Of a DNA stretch of 64,000 nucleotides, positions 33,740 to 45,232 are shown piece by piece. The notes under the pieces are model-generated. The model had not been told where the DNA came from and made no database searches. It saw nothing but the letters and a program-made list of their open reading frames with translations. The stretch is from the NCBI GenBank assembly GCA_022496185.1, contig WTXG01000039.1:62001-126000 (forward strand), in the 5' to 3' direction. The position numbers and the translations under genes were made by a program. Source of the stretch: Multifurca ochricompacta (lineage: Eukaryota; Basidiomycota; Agaricomycetes; Russulales; Russulaceae). Every line of letters begins with the position of its first letter. Within the stretch, counting starts at the first letter, position 1.

Positions 33740-35009
33740 ATGCAAGGTCGGTTTTACTGTCCTTCGTTTTAACTACTACTTCCTCGTATTCATATATGTA
33801 CAGGATTTAATAAATATTATCCACCCGATTATGACGGGGCCAAACATAAAAGTCTCAATGCCTACAGAGGTTTGCAGTTTCATCCCATTTCTATATCCTC
33901 CTTATTTTCCGGCCGTTTATAGGCAAACACGCCCTGGGGGACAGAGCTAGAAAACTTGATCAGGGCATTCTGATTACCCGCTTTGAGCTTCCTTTCAACA
34001 TCTGGTGGTATGGACGTCCCCACGTACTTAACCGCTATACTGTCACTCACCGTTTAAGCATAGTGGAACGTGCAATGCCCACATTGGCATGGGTGTTCGC
34101 TACAACGCCGAGAAGAAAAAGATTGGAATGTACTATTCAACCCCCATATTTTCTTTCCGGTGCAAGTGCCATCTCTGCAGTGGCTGGTTTGAGATTCAGA
34201 CAGACCCCCAGGTCCGTCTGCCCTCTTCCCTCCTTGTCTATCCTGGGACCTCAATGTTAATCTTCCGGCAGAACACTCGTTACGTCGTAGTTTCCGGTGC
34301 CCGTCGGAAGGAGGAAGACTGGGACCCAGCTGAAAATGGGGGTTTTGCCGTTTTAGGTCCGTGCTACTTTCCGCGATGTCACATTTTTTTCTTATCCAAC
34401 ACTTTTTCGACCTTCCTCATAGACACGGAAGGTAAAGCTGAGCCTGTCGACCCACTGGCTGCGCTTGAAAAGACGACCGACGCGCAAACACACGCCACAA
34501 AAGTGCAAGCGCCCCGTCTCGAACAACTCGAGGATTTTTCCGCGCACTATAACGAAGACCCATACACACACTCGCTGCGCGTGCGCAAGCGTTTTCGCGC
34601 CGAGAAGAGAATTGAACAGGCACGTACTGAAGCAGACAAAAACCTTAAGGAGAAGTACGGCCTCCCAGCGGAGCTCGCTCTCGAGCGGGCGGACGATGCC
34701 GCCACTACTGCGGAGGCGCGAGAAGAGTGGGCGCGTGAGCGATTGGAGCGGGCTGGCGAGAACGCCAATAGGAAACGCAAGTTGGCGCTGGAAGCCCCTA
34801 TGCTCCTTGGGCCACCACGGCGAGCCTCGACCTCATCAGAGCCTGTTGCATCGACCGCAGCGTCATCGCTGCGCGCGCGCATACTGTCAAACAGTGCGCG
34901 ACGCGCGGCGGTCGGTGAGAGCACGGGTTCCCTCTTTTCATCTCTCTCATCTGTCAGTCGGAAGGGCACAGGCAGTCTGGCTGCTGGCATCGCTCTACGT
35001 AAAGCTTGA
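33740..35009 (+). CDS. CCDC130/Saf4-type Yju2-family splicing factor
   Basis: CWC16/Yju2-family protein of the spliceosome catalytic centre, the CCDC130 (Saf4) paralogue. The first coding exon is only ATG CAA G (33740-33746), joined by a GT-AG intron to GFNKYYPPDYDGAKHKSLNA. It continues KHALGDRARKLDQGILITRF, ELPFNIWC, then CNAHIGMGVRYNAEKKKIG and FRCKCHLCSGWFEIQTDP. These supply the two CXXC pairs of the zinc site. TRYVVVSGARRKEEDWDP follows. The C-terminal half is Ala/Glu/Arg-rich coiled coil (ADKNLKEKYGLPAELALER) ending GTGSLAAGIALRKA. The VxxGARRKEEDWDPxENGG signature favours CCDC130 over Yju2 proper. Confidence 0.92.
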
Positions 35010-35752
35010 CAACTTTTTCGTCACTTTTTGTTCTTTGTTCTTTATCTATTTTTTTTTGGTTTTCCCTGCGAATGGGACTCTCTTGTTGTACGTCATGTAG
35101 CCTTTGTACCCAGCGCATCGTCGCGTCGCCCACCCGTCTGTATTATTACGTTATGAGGATATCCTTTCCACCGAGCAGCAGCTAGAGGGCCTCACCGACC
35201 TCTCTGACCGCATTGGCAGCGCGTGTGTTGTAGTGACCGATGCTGCAGATCTATATTTATTTGCCCAAGCTCAACCAGCAATCCTACCCACCTACCTACC
35301 AACGCTGGTTACCAAGCACGCTGGGCCAACTATACCCATCTCTTCTCTTAAGATCGAAAGATGTGGAGGTACTTTGTCGGCGTTAAGATATACTCATCAC
35401 AACATCGGCAAGGAAGCCTCGGTATCGAAAGCAACCAAACAACAGGTAAAAATACAGAGAGCAGTCAACAAGGAAAGATAAAGGGAAAAAAGAGACTCGG
35501 GAAAGAGGGAGCAAGATGATGATATGTACGTAGTGAAGATGAAGCGAGGTGGGGGGATCAAGGGGGAAAGCACGTAAACTGGCAAAAATGAGCACATGGC
35601 GAAATCCAACTAAATCCACAAGGCGGGAGGGAAAGCGACAGTCATACGATAATTGAGAAGGCGATAAAGACAAGACGGGGAAGAGAAAAGAAACAATAAT
35701 AGATAGGACCAGAGCCGGAATACCAGGTGGGCGTTGGTGGTTGACGCCCTGT
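35010..35752. other. Convergent intergenic interval
   Basis: It lies between CCDC130/Saf4 and the ARID gene, both of which end here. A 125-codon open frame at 35104-35481 begins with TTG, lacks recognisable motifs and overlaps a similar frame on the other strand, so it is not called. T-rich and A-rich tracts near 35040-35060 suggest poly(A) signals. Confidence 0.4.
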
Positions 35753-38700
35753 CTATGAAGTAGAGATAGCCCACGCTTGATCAGTAGTCTCCATTGAGCC
35801 TTCCCATTTCCATCCTGATGCTTGGTGAAACATAACATCCCCGCCTGAGATTTCTTTCCAAGCGCTCGGACGAAGCAAATCTTCGCAGGCATCCTCTGCT
35901 TTTACGTTGGGGATCTGGGGAGAAGAACCTGCGTGGCCCGTGTGGGGGTGGTCCTGATCAGACGCGGACTCTGGGCTGGGATTCGTAGACGAACCCGCAA
36001 CGAGATCCGGGGTAGGTGTATCGTCAAAGGCCGAAAAATCGAAAAATTCTCCAAAATCGTTACCGAGTGGATGTGGAGGAGTAGTCGGCGGGAGTTCACT
36101 GAAGCTGAAGGACGATGCCAGGGTAGCATCACCAATGTCCGGTGCTGGCGGGCAGGCACGAAGGATCTCGTCCAATGCATGTGAAGCTGCTTCAGCAGAC
36201 TCTGGGTTCTCGTCGATGAACTTGGTTACGGTCTCAAAGAATGCTAACGCTTGTTCATCAGTCTCCACATTTGCCGCTTGCTCTTCACGTTTGCGCACTT
36301 CTTCATTGGGTGAGCCTTCCCAATCGGTTTTCACCCTCTTCGGAGACGGGGCCGATATAACCCCTGGGGTAGCACCGTCTACATCATCCTCACGGGCTCT
36401 CTTTACACCGCCTTTCGTGTCTATAGACCCCGAAGATGTAGGAGTGGACGCAGCATTGGATGAAGGTGTTGGTGCTTCAATACTGGTCGCCTTCGTTGAC
36501 ACCTTGCGACGATTTTGCGACTTCGGTTTCGGAGGCGCTTTTCCTTTAGGGGACTTTGGCGTCTGAGGAGACGCGGCTGTGATACCAGGTGTCGCACCTT
36601 GGGGAGTTGGCGTGGAGGCTGAGGGAAGCGGTGGTGGGGTGGGAGTAGATACTGCCCCTCCAGAGACCTGCACCTGGGACGGCTTCTTCCGGTGGCCAGG
36701 TTGGAAGGTGGTGGTAGTCGCGGCGGCAGGGGGCGGACGATGGCCGGTTGCAGAGGCAAGTGGTGCCGCGGGAGGGGCAGGCTGAGTAAACGGCGTAGGG
36801 GTACCCATAGGGGGTGGCTGCTGTGAGGGTTGAGGCGGCCCGGGTGCCATCATAGAGGGGGGCTGTGGCTTGATACCGAGAACTACCTTTAACCCCTTGT
36901 CCATATTGTCCGCCTCCTGGATCATTCCCCGTATTGTATGAAGCTCAAGCACGTAACACGGGTTGGGCTTCTTGATCTCTTCTAGCTGAAACTTCGTAGA
37001 GGCCATCTATGACGGATTCTGCGTGGTTAATTGTTGTCGCGCGGTGAACTGAATCAACTGACCATAGTGAACATCCTTCGAACAACGTCTTCTTTTTTCA
37101 GAACGGCGAACGCGAAAGAGATATATCTCTCAATGGAAGTGAGCACGAGATCAAGACGTTCTAAGTTTCGGTTGTACTCTTTAATGTCACTATCGGGGAC
37201 TGTAGGGTAGCCAGCAACCCCGTCAAACTCTGATACGGGAAGGAACAGAATTAGAAATGCGGGAGCGAAACAAAAATAAGGCACTAGACGAACTATGACT
37301 GAAAGCAGCCCGTTTCTGTTCTTCGACCCATTTCTTTGCATATATTAACTCCTCCTGGGTTGGTTGCCGTATCTGCATAGCGCCTGCAGATTGGGTGAGG
37401 ATGGAGCCAGAATTCACGCTGATTATGCTGCCCGGGTTCATTGGTGCGGACATGGCCCCTCCTTGGCCCTGTGCTCCGCCATTTGAGCTGGCACTGACTA
37501 TCTGAGTACCCATCGAGGACACACTGGAGGCATTCATCGATTGTGCTGTCGGCGGTCGGACGAGCGCTCCGACGCCATTATTGAACAGCTGAGTCGGCTG
37601 CAGTGTATTGGGCTTTCCCTGTCCTTGTGCAACCTGCCGCTGCAATTGTTGGAGCTGCTGATGATTAGGAAGAAGCTGTTGAGGGGGACGAGCTATTCCC
37701 TGAATTGTGGACGCCTGATTGAGCTGAGCTCGATTATCGAGTTGTGGATTCTTCGTGGATGTAAGGCCGGCGCGGAATCCGTTCTGGTCCTGAGCTGTAC
37801 GTTGTAAATGCTCTCTATGCTGTTCCACAAACTTAATCACGTGCTGTGGAACATGATGAGCCTCTAGTTCGGCACCCGATGTGTGGGAGAACCGTGGCAA
37901 AATGCTCATCGCCTGAGGAGACACAATAGGTGAATCTGATGGGATGTTGGCCAAGAGTGATTGATAATCCGCCTCCGTCGGTTGGTATGGCTGCACCTGC
38001 TGCTGGGGGGGCTGAGAAGGTACTTGACCCAAGCTCCTGATGCGAGAAAGCACACTGTTGAGGTAGGCGTGGTCGAAATGGCGCAATGAATCACTATAAA
38101 GTTGTTGCAACTGGTGGGCTACAACGGGCCCGCACCGCGCCGGTTGAGTGCCATCCCCTCCTGAAAACGGCGGAAAACCCAGAGCAGCGCCAATAACAGG
38201 CCACTCGTCATTCGCAGTAACCTTGACAGACTATTAATCGAAAGCGCAATCAGAGGGATCAAGGACATACAGAGTCGAAGCCATTCCGCGCGAGCACGGC
38301 CCTATGCAAAGCCCAGGGGCTGACTTGACGGTTCTCAATGATGAAGTCACGTTCACTCAGCCTGATCCCTGTAACGTTGGCAAATTGCGCAAAGAGGTGC
38401 TTGAATCTATCCTCAGGCAGCGGGGATAATTTGCTAAGTTGGATAAGCTGCTGTGGAAAGGGATGCGCAATCTGCTGCGACTGCTGCGATAGTGCATTGG
38501 CCATTTGCGTGAGCGCTCCATTGAAAGGCAAGCCATTGGCGGACACGTGGGGCGACATTTGTGTTAAATTTGATTGGGAAGTCGCCGAAGGCACAAAATT
38601 CTGTTGCGGAGTGGGAATACTACGCTGGGGTGGTACCTGGTTGACTGGCGCTTGATGCAGGGCAGGACTATTATGCTGAGGAGGTCTTTCAGCTACCGGA

Positions 38701-40143
38701 TAAAGTCCTGTTGGCCGTTGACCTGCCCCTATCCACGACGCTCCGTTGACGGCCGGCTGCACAGAATCACCACTAAAATCGCATGAGAAGATATCTATAA
38801 ACAAGATAACCCAATTCACCTCTGTCTCCCGCTCTTCGCGTTGATCAACTCGCGAATACGAAGTAAGATTTGTTTCTGGTTGTCAAGCTTATTCCTGAAG
38901 GCCTGCCGCTGAGCATCGCCTTCACCTCCGGAACTACTAGCGGCGCTAAGACTTTTCTCCCCCTCCATCACAACTCGTATTAACTGATTGTGAAAAGTGG
39001 TAAGCTGCGGTAGTGACGCGTCAGCGATATTATTGGGGAGGCCGTGCCTCTGTTGCCCGCCCAGTGGGGGCGCTTGAGATGCTGAAGGAGCCGAAGAAGA
39101 TTGTGGATTCACAGGGGGGGCGGAAGGAGAGGGTTGAATAAAGTTTTGTTGAAGTGACCCTTGTCCCTGAGGGAGACCCATTCCAGGAGGGTGGAGGTTT
39201 TGTCCCACTCGAGAGGCAAAGCTCGAGCCGTTCTGCTGCTGCTGACCTTGCGCAAGGAGCATATTTAGCTGGTGAGCACGTAGAGGATCTTGGGCTTGTA
39301 TGACGCGCTGAAGGGGATTTATCGAATTATTGGTTGAAGCCTGGGGACGATGCGCGAGTGTAGCCATTTGTTGTTGAGCAGGGCTACCTGTTAACCCACC
39401 AGCAGGAAATCCCGACTGCACCTGCTGGGTGATACTTTGTTCCTGGAAGGAGGAGGCTACAGACGCCTGCATCATAGCAAGGCGCTCTTGTGCTTGCTCC
39501 CGTGTAATTAAGCCTTGCGCAACTTGAGAACGCAAGAGCTGTAAGATCTACGGATGCAAGAATGTGAGCAAAAATGGATGACTTGGAGGATAAGCGCGGA
39601 GGGAGAGTGAAAATATTTGAGTTTGAGAATATATACTCTCTGCATGCTGCTGACTAAGCACACGATTTGGATGTCAAAACCGGTGCGGCCCATAAAACAG
39701 CAGTGCTGATGAAGAAAGGGGAAAAGAGAGAACAAGGACAAAGTATCGAAGGAGGGACCACCTCAAGAATGAGTTCGAGATATGTGAGAGTACATCGATA
39801 TTATGCTACTTCTGACTGATACGGAGGAAGGGGGGGCAAGCTGACTCAGGTGGGGACATACCTGCTGTTGCTGTTGCTGTGATACATTCATGACATTTCC
39901 GTGAATCTGCTCCCCACCGGAATGCTGCTGTTGTAATTGCTGTTGCTGTTGCTGTTGTTGTCGTTGTTGTACTTGCTGCCACACCCTTGGATCCTCGGGT
40001 TTTCTAATCCCAGCGAGCGCGGGCTGAGTACCAAGAGGTTGTTGCTGTTGTTGTGGAGGACGGTGTTGGGCCTGCTGAGAAGGAAACCCTTGAGGGAAAT
40101 TATTTGGGAAGGCAGGGTATGCATTGGGGAGTCGATCGGACAT
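35753..40143 (-). CDS. SWI1: ARID-domain SWI/SNF subunit (SWI1-like)
   Basis: DNA-binding subunit of the SWI/SNF chromatin remodeller. The start is MSDRLPNAYPAFPNNFPQGF at 40141-40143. The first exon is Gln-rich with CAA/CAG runs. Further exons carry a repeated-helix region (GLITREQAQERLAMMQ, KQILLRIRELINAKSG). The ARID fold lies at about 38060-38430 with ERDFIIENRQVSPWALHRAV, VTANDEWPVIGAALGFPPF and LQQLYSDSLRHFDHAYLNSV, including the conserved Trp of helix 5 and the terminal Tyr helix. A Pro/Gln/Ser-rich middle follows. The C-terminal half (35753-37006) has SIERYISFAFAVLKKED, a nuclear-type basic stretch (KPKSQNRRKV) and acidic activation-like segments. ARID plus Gln-rich flanks and the length of about 1,200 codons support SWI1. 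Another ARID protein is the alternative. Confidence 0.8.
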
Positions 40144-41950
40144 CGTTCATAGAGCGGGGGATGAAACCAAGAGGGAGGGAAGGGTTGGGTCTAAAGGGCG
40201 AAGTATAGGAAAGACAAAGGGGGCAACAGTAGACGTAATGTCCCGAGGCGACCAGCAGGAGGGACGATGAAGAGAACGACGGAGGGGATGGAGGGGATGG
40301 CGGTGGGAGGCAAAAGCTGTTGTCCTACGGGGACGACACGGCTCACTTGCAAGTCACGTCGGAGTTACAATCCTACTTTACTCTCACCCACCTCACGTTC
40401 ATAATAATAATATTTAACTAACAATAAATAATCTTATTAATATTTATTAATATTATTTATTATTTATTTATTTTCACCTCTTCCCCTCCCCTCCCCCTCC
40501 CCTCCATCTCCCTCATTCACTGACTGACACAAAAACCTCTTACCCCCTCGTTCAATTCCGTTTTAAATTTTTTTATTTTTTTAATCTACCTAAAATGCAG
40601 CCCACTTTCATCCCCGCTTGTGAGGCCGTGGCCCGCGGGGTAAAGGGGATTCAAAGAAGGGGTGGGTGGGGCACCCTTTTAAACTTACTTAATTTCATTC
40701 TTCGGCACATTCCGTCTTCTCTCTCTCCCTCCCTCTCCCTCTCCCTCAAAATCCTCGGATTGACCACCCCCTGCGCCGCCTCCCCCCAAACTCCCGTTGA
40801 TTCTAGCACAACTCACTTCCGTACGTACGCAATGTTTCCATAGTTGTTAAGTCTTCAACTACTTCTGTTTATTTCGATATCTATAATTGTTTGTTTCCTT
40901 TCTTTTCTCTCTCTGCTCCGTAGAGAAATCCAGCTCGTTTTACCCCCTCCCCCCCGCGCCCGTGCGCCTCGTCTGGTCTAAGTCGGCGGCGAGTGACAAG
41001 AGGCGCAGTGATTCCGATAGAGCCTCTTACCGACGATCGCCGTATCTCTCTACTGGCCCACGGCACGCATTTTACTCAGCTGATTCGGCTCGAGTAATCT
41101 TTCCTTTTCTGCTTGCGCTCTATTCTCGCGTAGTGCGGACATGCTTCCCCCGCACCTGACCTCCACGCCCCCTACGGCCATCATCTGATGTGGCACTCCC
41201 GAACATTACAAACGATAATTCTCTCTTAAAAAGTGAACTATAAACCCTCAAGTATCCGGATCTGGAGCCTCCTATGTCGTTGCGACAAATAAAACATAAC
41301 ATTATAGATAGCCTTTCTCCTTCTACGCTCCTCCGCTCAAAATATAATAATATATGTTTCTACGCATGACATATGATTAGAAATATATATATATCTCATG
41401 CGCACGACGCGCGTTGCATCCAAGTCGAAGACAACGTGCTTGCAAGGGGTTAGAGGTGGGTTGTGGAAACGCGTGCGCCCCACAGCACCATTCTGGGGGA
41501 CTTGTTCGGAAGGGCTTTTTTAAGTTGGTTTGCGGGTGAGTGAAACTGAAACTGTGATTGATTGTGACACGATACGATACGATACGATACGATGCGATAC
41601 GATGCGATGATGCATCAATCAATTGCCATGATGAAGAATGCAAAAAGCGTGTTAAAAGCACGTGATCATGGTAGAAATCACATGGTTTTATTATATGTCA
41701 TATTTTATTTTATTTTTTTAAGAGAAAGAGACACAAAAGGTTACACTTACACACACACGCACATGCACATGCGCACACCAGCTTCCGCGTGTATATTATC
41801 ACATCACCCACACCCACACTGACCGACAAATCTGTGCTCTTTACCTCTCTTTTCCATTCGCACAAGGGCTGGAAATCTCCAGCATTGTAATTTTATTGTT
41901 CATGCTTAGCTCGGTGTTTTCCTCAGGTCAGCATCTTCAGCAGCTTTGAA
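40144..41950. promoter_or_regulatory. Large divergent upstream region of SWI1 and the J-protein gene
   Basis: About 1.8 kb without a supported gene. Features: a very AT-rich stretch at 40405-40475, CT-rich runs at 40480-40510 and 40720-40745, and a pentamer array at 41568-41609. An 82-codon open frame at 40595-40843 is low-complexity and is not called. The length suggests long 5' leaders or a non-coding transcript. Confidence 0.45.
41568..41609. repeat. GATAC/GATGC pentamer array
   Basis: About eight tandem five-base units (ACGAT AC type), the later ones changed to GATGC, in the non-coding region upstream of the J-protein gene. Confidence 0.85.
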
Positions 41951-43212
41951 ATGAAATCGAACATCCATTCAACCTTAAACACAGCTTCAGATTACTTCTA
42001 TCTCCCTATCGATGATGAATCTCACATAGATGAACCTTCTCCTTCTATGACCCCTCAATCCTCCACAAAATCCTTATTATGGGACGGCTCTGAGGAGTCT
42101 TCCGCAGACCACTCAGACGATTCGCTCACCCGCCCATCCAGCCCGATAGCTTCACGAAGCCGGCATCGAGGCCAGCAGGAAATCGCCGACATACTTGAAC
42201 AGAATGATTTATACAATATCCTTGGTCTCTCACGCGCCGCTGCGTCAAATAAGCTAGAACTCAGACGAGCATATCTATCCCGGAGTCGGGCATGTCATCC
42301 AGAGTACGCACCTCTTCACATTCTCTTCGGCTCCCTTCTGTTGAACGTTTTCATCATAATTCCATCTTATAGTAAATTTCCTCATAATCCCGAAGCAACG
42401 TATGCATTCCAAAAGGTTTCTGTAGCGTATAACGTTCTCTCCAACCCCACCTCCAAGCGAGTATATGACTCGCATCCTGCCGCACATGAATTTGCCAACA
42501 ACTCTCCCGGTGCCGCTATGCGCGCCGAGGAGACGTTGAGGAGTGTTGTTATTGGTGTTTTCAATGACTTTCTGGATGGCGACCTAGAGATGGTTCGCAC
42601 GTTGCTGCGTATGTCCTTCTGTCTCAGCGTGATTTGTGGTGTTGTCAACATGCCAATCAAACTTGTTTAGGCGGCATAAATGATCTGAGCCCATCACTGC
42701 GACTCGGTGATGAAGGCATTGACTCTATTCTCCTCACCCTTCAAGGCCTGCGAGATCGCGTCCTCAGTAAGTCTTTACCCACGACCCATCCCACTCACCT
42801 CCATATACTTACATACTTTGCCACCACGTCATTAGCCTGCCGCGCCCTCACCCATACCATAGTCTCGACGCTTTCCCACTTAGTCGACACCCATGCTTCC
42901 CTGGCGAAGCTTTCTTACCTTTCACTTCGTCCTCGGGCACGTCTCTCACTCCGTCTGGCACGTATCACCCTCGCACTTCCCCTCGCGCTTGAGCAGGAGC
43001 TACGGTATCAGCGCACTGCACGCGCGCGCAGTCGTGCGCGACGCCGGCGTGAGCATCGTGAGAGGTTCAATGTCACAGCTGCAGAGAGCGAAGATGAGGC
43101 AGAGCGAGACAACGACGGACGCGGTGGGCGGGTATTTTTCCCGCGACGTGTGATGATCCTCATCGAGGGCGTCGTGCTTGGCCTTGAGAAAATGGAAGGC
43201 GTTCTGAAATAG
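41951..43212 (+). CDS. J-domain protein (DnaJ family)
   Basis: Hsp70 co-chaperone. The N-terminal 75 residues are acidic and Ser-rich. The J domain begins NDLYNILGLSRAAASNKLEL and RRAYLSRSRACHP. The essential HPD motif is completed across an intron (about 42306-42370, in phase 2), then KFPHNPEATYAFQKVSVAYN and VLSNPTSKRVYD. After the J domain comes VVIGVFNDFLDGDLEMVRTL, then two more exons giving GGINDLSPSLRLGDEGIDSI and a membrane-free helical C-terminus. That region is very Arg-rich (RARSRARRRREHRERF) and is followed by an acidic cluster. The stop is at 43210-43212. The domain after the J domain resembles basidiomycete J proteins of unassigned role. Nuclear or ribosome association is a guess from the Arg-rich stretch. 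Confidence 0.85.
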
Positions 43213-44137
43213 GTGTGCCCCGCGTCTCGTGCCGGTCTACTAAAACCTGCCATATCTTCGTCTTGGAAAGTTTCTTTTTTTAATTTTTCCTTTCTTCCTT
43301 ATTGGCTTTCATTTTCATGATAAACTATCGTGCTCCGACTTTCCCTGCAAAAAGACAGGTACAAGCGCGCACCACGACCGGCAGGGCATTCCTTTATCCC
43401 ATATTTTGCTACTCGCCCACTGTAGATCTCTCCCCGCTCCCTGCTCTCGCTCGAGAGACGCCTCCACCTTCTGTATGCACCCACCCAACCCAATCTATCC
43501 AAAGGGCAAACGTGAATGGTCCCCCTTTCTTCTTCTCTTTCATCACCACCACACTATTAGACAATCATGTAGGCATGCATGTTAGTTTTCTTATCATTCA
43601 ATCATTATTTTTTCCCTTCTTTCCTCTAAATTTGATTTGTATACAAGCGCCCTCCTTCCTCTCCCGGCTCGGACTTCGTGCCCGTATCCGAGCGTTCTCG
43701 ATGCCCATGTTTAAATGAAACAGGAACTTGATGACGATGGCTGGAAGGGACCACCTTCAGATGTTGTGTTTTCTGAAACTCAAGAGCTTCCGCATCCGTA
43801 TACTACTATCCTGTTTTCTATTTACTTATAATCTAAATCATGTTCGAAGAAGTTGAATCAAGTTCGTTCGTTGTGCGAAGACACGCATTTCAAATTATTT
43901 TAAGTCCTTGCCCGATGCCGTACTCATCCTACCAACCACTCACACCGCCGAGCCGAGAAAAGCGAAGGACGGGACACGGGACAAAGTGCGAATATAAATG
44001 ACGACGATGATGATACCACCATCAACTACTAGTACTAGATTGGGGGGGGTCTAAGGGTCTAGAACCCACCGGGGTTTGTCCATCTGTATAAGTGTTAAAC
44101 CTTACAGCTTACGAGTTACACGCAAAAAAGGTTACTA

Positions 44138-44160
44138 TTTATTTTATTTTATTTTATTTT
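44138..44160. repeat. TTTTA pentamer tract
   Basis: Four to five tandem TTTTA units in the non-coding interval between the J-protein and TMEM41-like genes. Confidence 0.85.
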
Positions 44161-44275
44161 AATATATCCATTCTATTTTGACTTGTTTAAGCAAGTGGTT
44201 TAGGGTTATATTACTACTTGAGGGAGGGAGGAAGGGAGGGGGCCCTTTCCACCTTGGGAAGAGAGGAGAGAGGAA

Positions 44276-44301
44276 ACGAACGAAACGAAACGAAACGAAA
44301 C
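44276..44301. repeat. CGAAA pentamer tract
   Basis: Five tandem CGAAA units following a GA-rich stretch. Confidence 0.85.
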
Positions 44302-44579
44302 GTGAACTCCCCTCTTCTCCCATTGTGTTGAGCTTAGCGTACATGAATGGATCAGCACTCCCGTGTCCGTAAAACCCAGATACACACACCCCAGTCATGT
44401 TACTCATATGAACTATGAACCATTACATCCGTGTGGGGGGAGAGGGAGGGGGGATGCAAGACGGGGTAATTAAAAACCGCGAATCGCGAAGAATGCCTTG
44501 GCGTTGGGTCGTGGCGGGCCAGGTGCGTACGGATGGATACACCGCGGTCGCATTACGTACAGTAGCAGCAACAGTAGTC

Positions 44580-44639
44580 AAGTAGTAAGTAGTAAGTAGT
44601 AAGTAGTAAGTAGTAAGTAGTAAGTAGTAGTAGTAGTAG
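44580..44639. repeat. AAGTAGT heptamer minisatellite
   Basis: About seven consecutive AAGTAGT units, degenerating at the right end into AGT triplets. The unit is telomere-sized but does not match the TTAGGG type expected at fungal chromosome ends. Confidence 0.9.
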
Positions 44640-45232
44640 CATGGCACAAGGTACATCAACGATGGAAGGGTAATCACCACCTTGTCCTGTTTGACCGTCC
44701 GACCCACCAAACCGCGCAAAAGAGGGCTCGAGCTCGAGCCGCGGGGGAAGGGTGAGAGGGTATTTGCCATTCGATCTCGCACACATACATTTCTCTTCTC
44801 TTAGAGGGGTCGTACGTTGTACGGGAGACGCGATCATCGCCCCACACGGCTGTATCCGCATCGTTTAAGGGTGGGGGGTGTAGTTAGCAAAAAAAAAGTT
44901 AGCACACAACACTGGTTTCGCGTTGGTGGTCAGTCAGACCGCCAAAGATGACTTCGGGCTACTTTAAATCCATCTCTGCTCGTCGTGAAATCTTCATCTT
45001 CATTACAGGTGCCTCACCTGATTTACTTAATCCCGGGATAATTATTCCGCCTCGACTTTAAGCAGACAGGGACAAAGCCGGAACCATGATAGCGCAAAAG
45101 AGAATATAAGCAAATTTCTAGACTACAACACGTGAAAAGGGGGTGGATTACAAGGGAGAGAAGTCGTGATCGAATTTCATGACAAAGGCGAGCGCAGAAC
45201 ACAATGAAGAATGGGACCAGTCAGGCTAGACG

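Larger units (their letters stand above)
43213..45232. other. Largest gene-free interval, rich in short tandem repeats
   Basis: About 2.0 kb between the converging ends of the J-protein and TMEM41-like genes. No frame has recognisable content. Short repeats cluster here: TTTTA at 44138-44160, CGAAA at 44276-44301 and a seven-base unit at 44580-44639. Two convergent 3' UTRs alone do not need this much sequence. Confidence 0.45.

Noticed and set aside
35104..35481. 125-codon + strand frame
   Set aside because: It opens with TTG, shows no recognisable domain and lies in a convergent intergenic interval.
40595..40843. 82-codon + strand frame
   Set aside because: It is mostly Leu/Ser from a CT-rich tract, with no homology that I can see.
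41568..41609. CRISPR-like or phage attachment repeat
   Set aside because: Units are five bases, directly adjacent without spacers, in a eukaryotic genome. It is a simple repeat.
44580..44639. Telomere-like array
   Set aside because: The unit AAGTAGT does not match fungal telomere repeats and genes continue on both sides.
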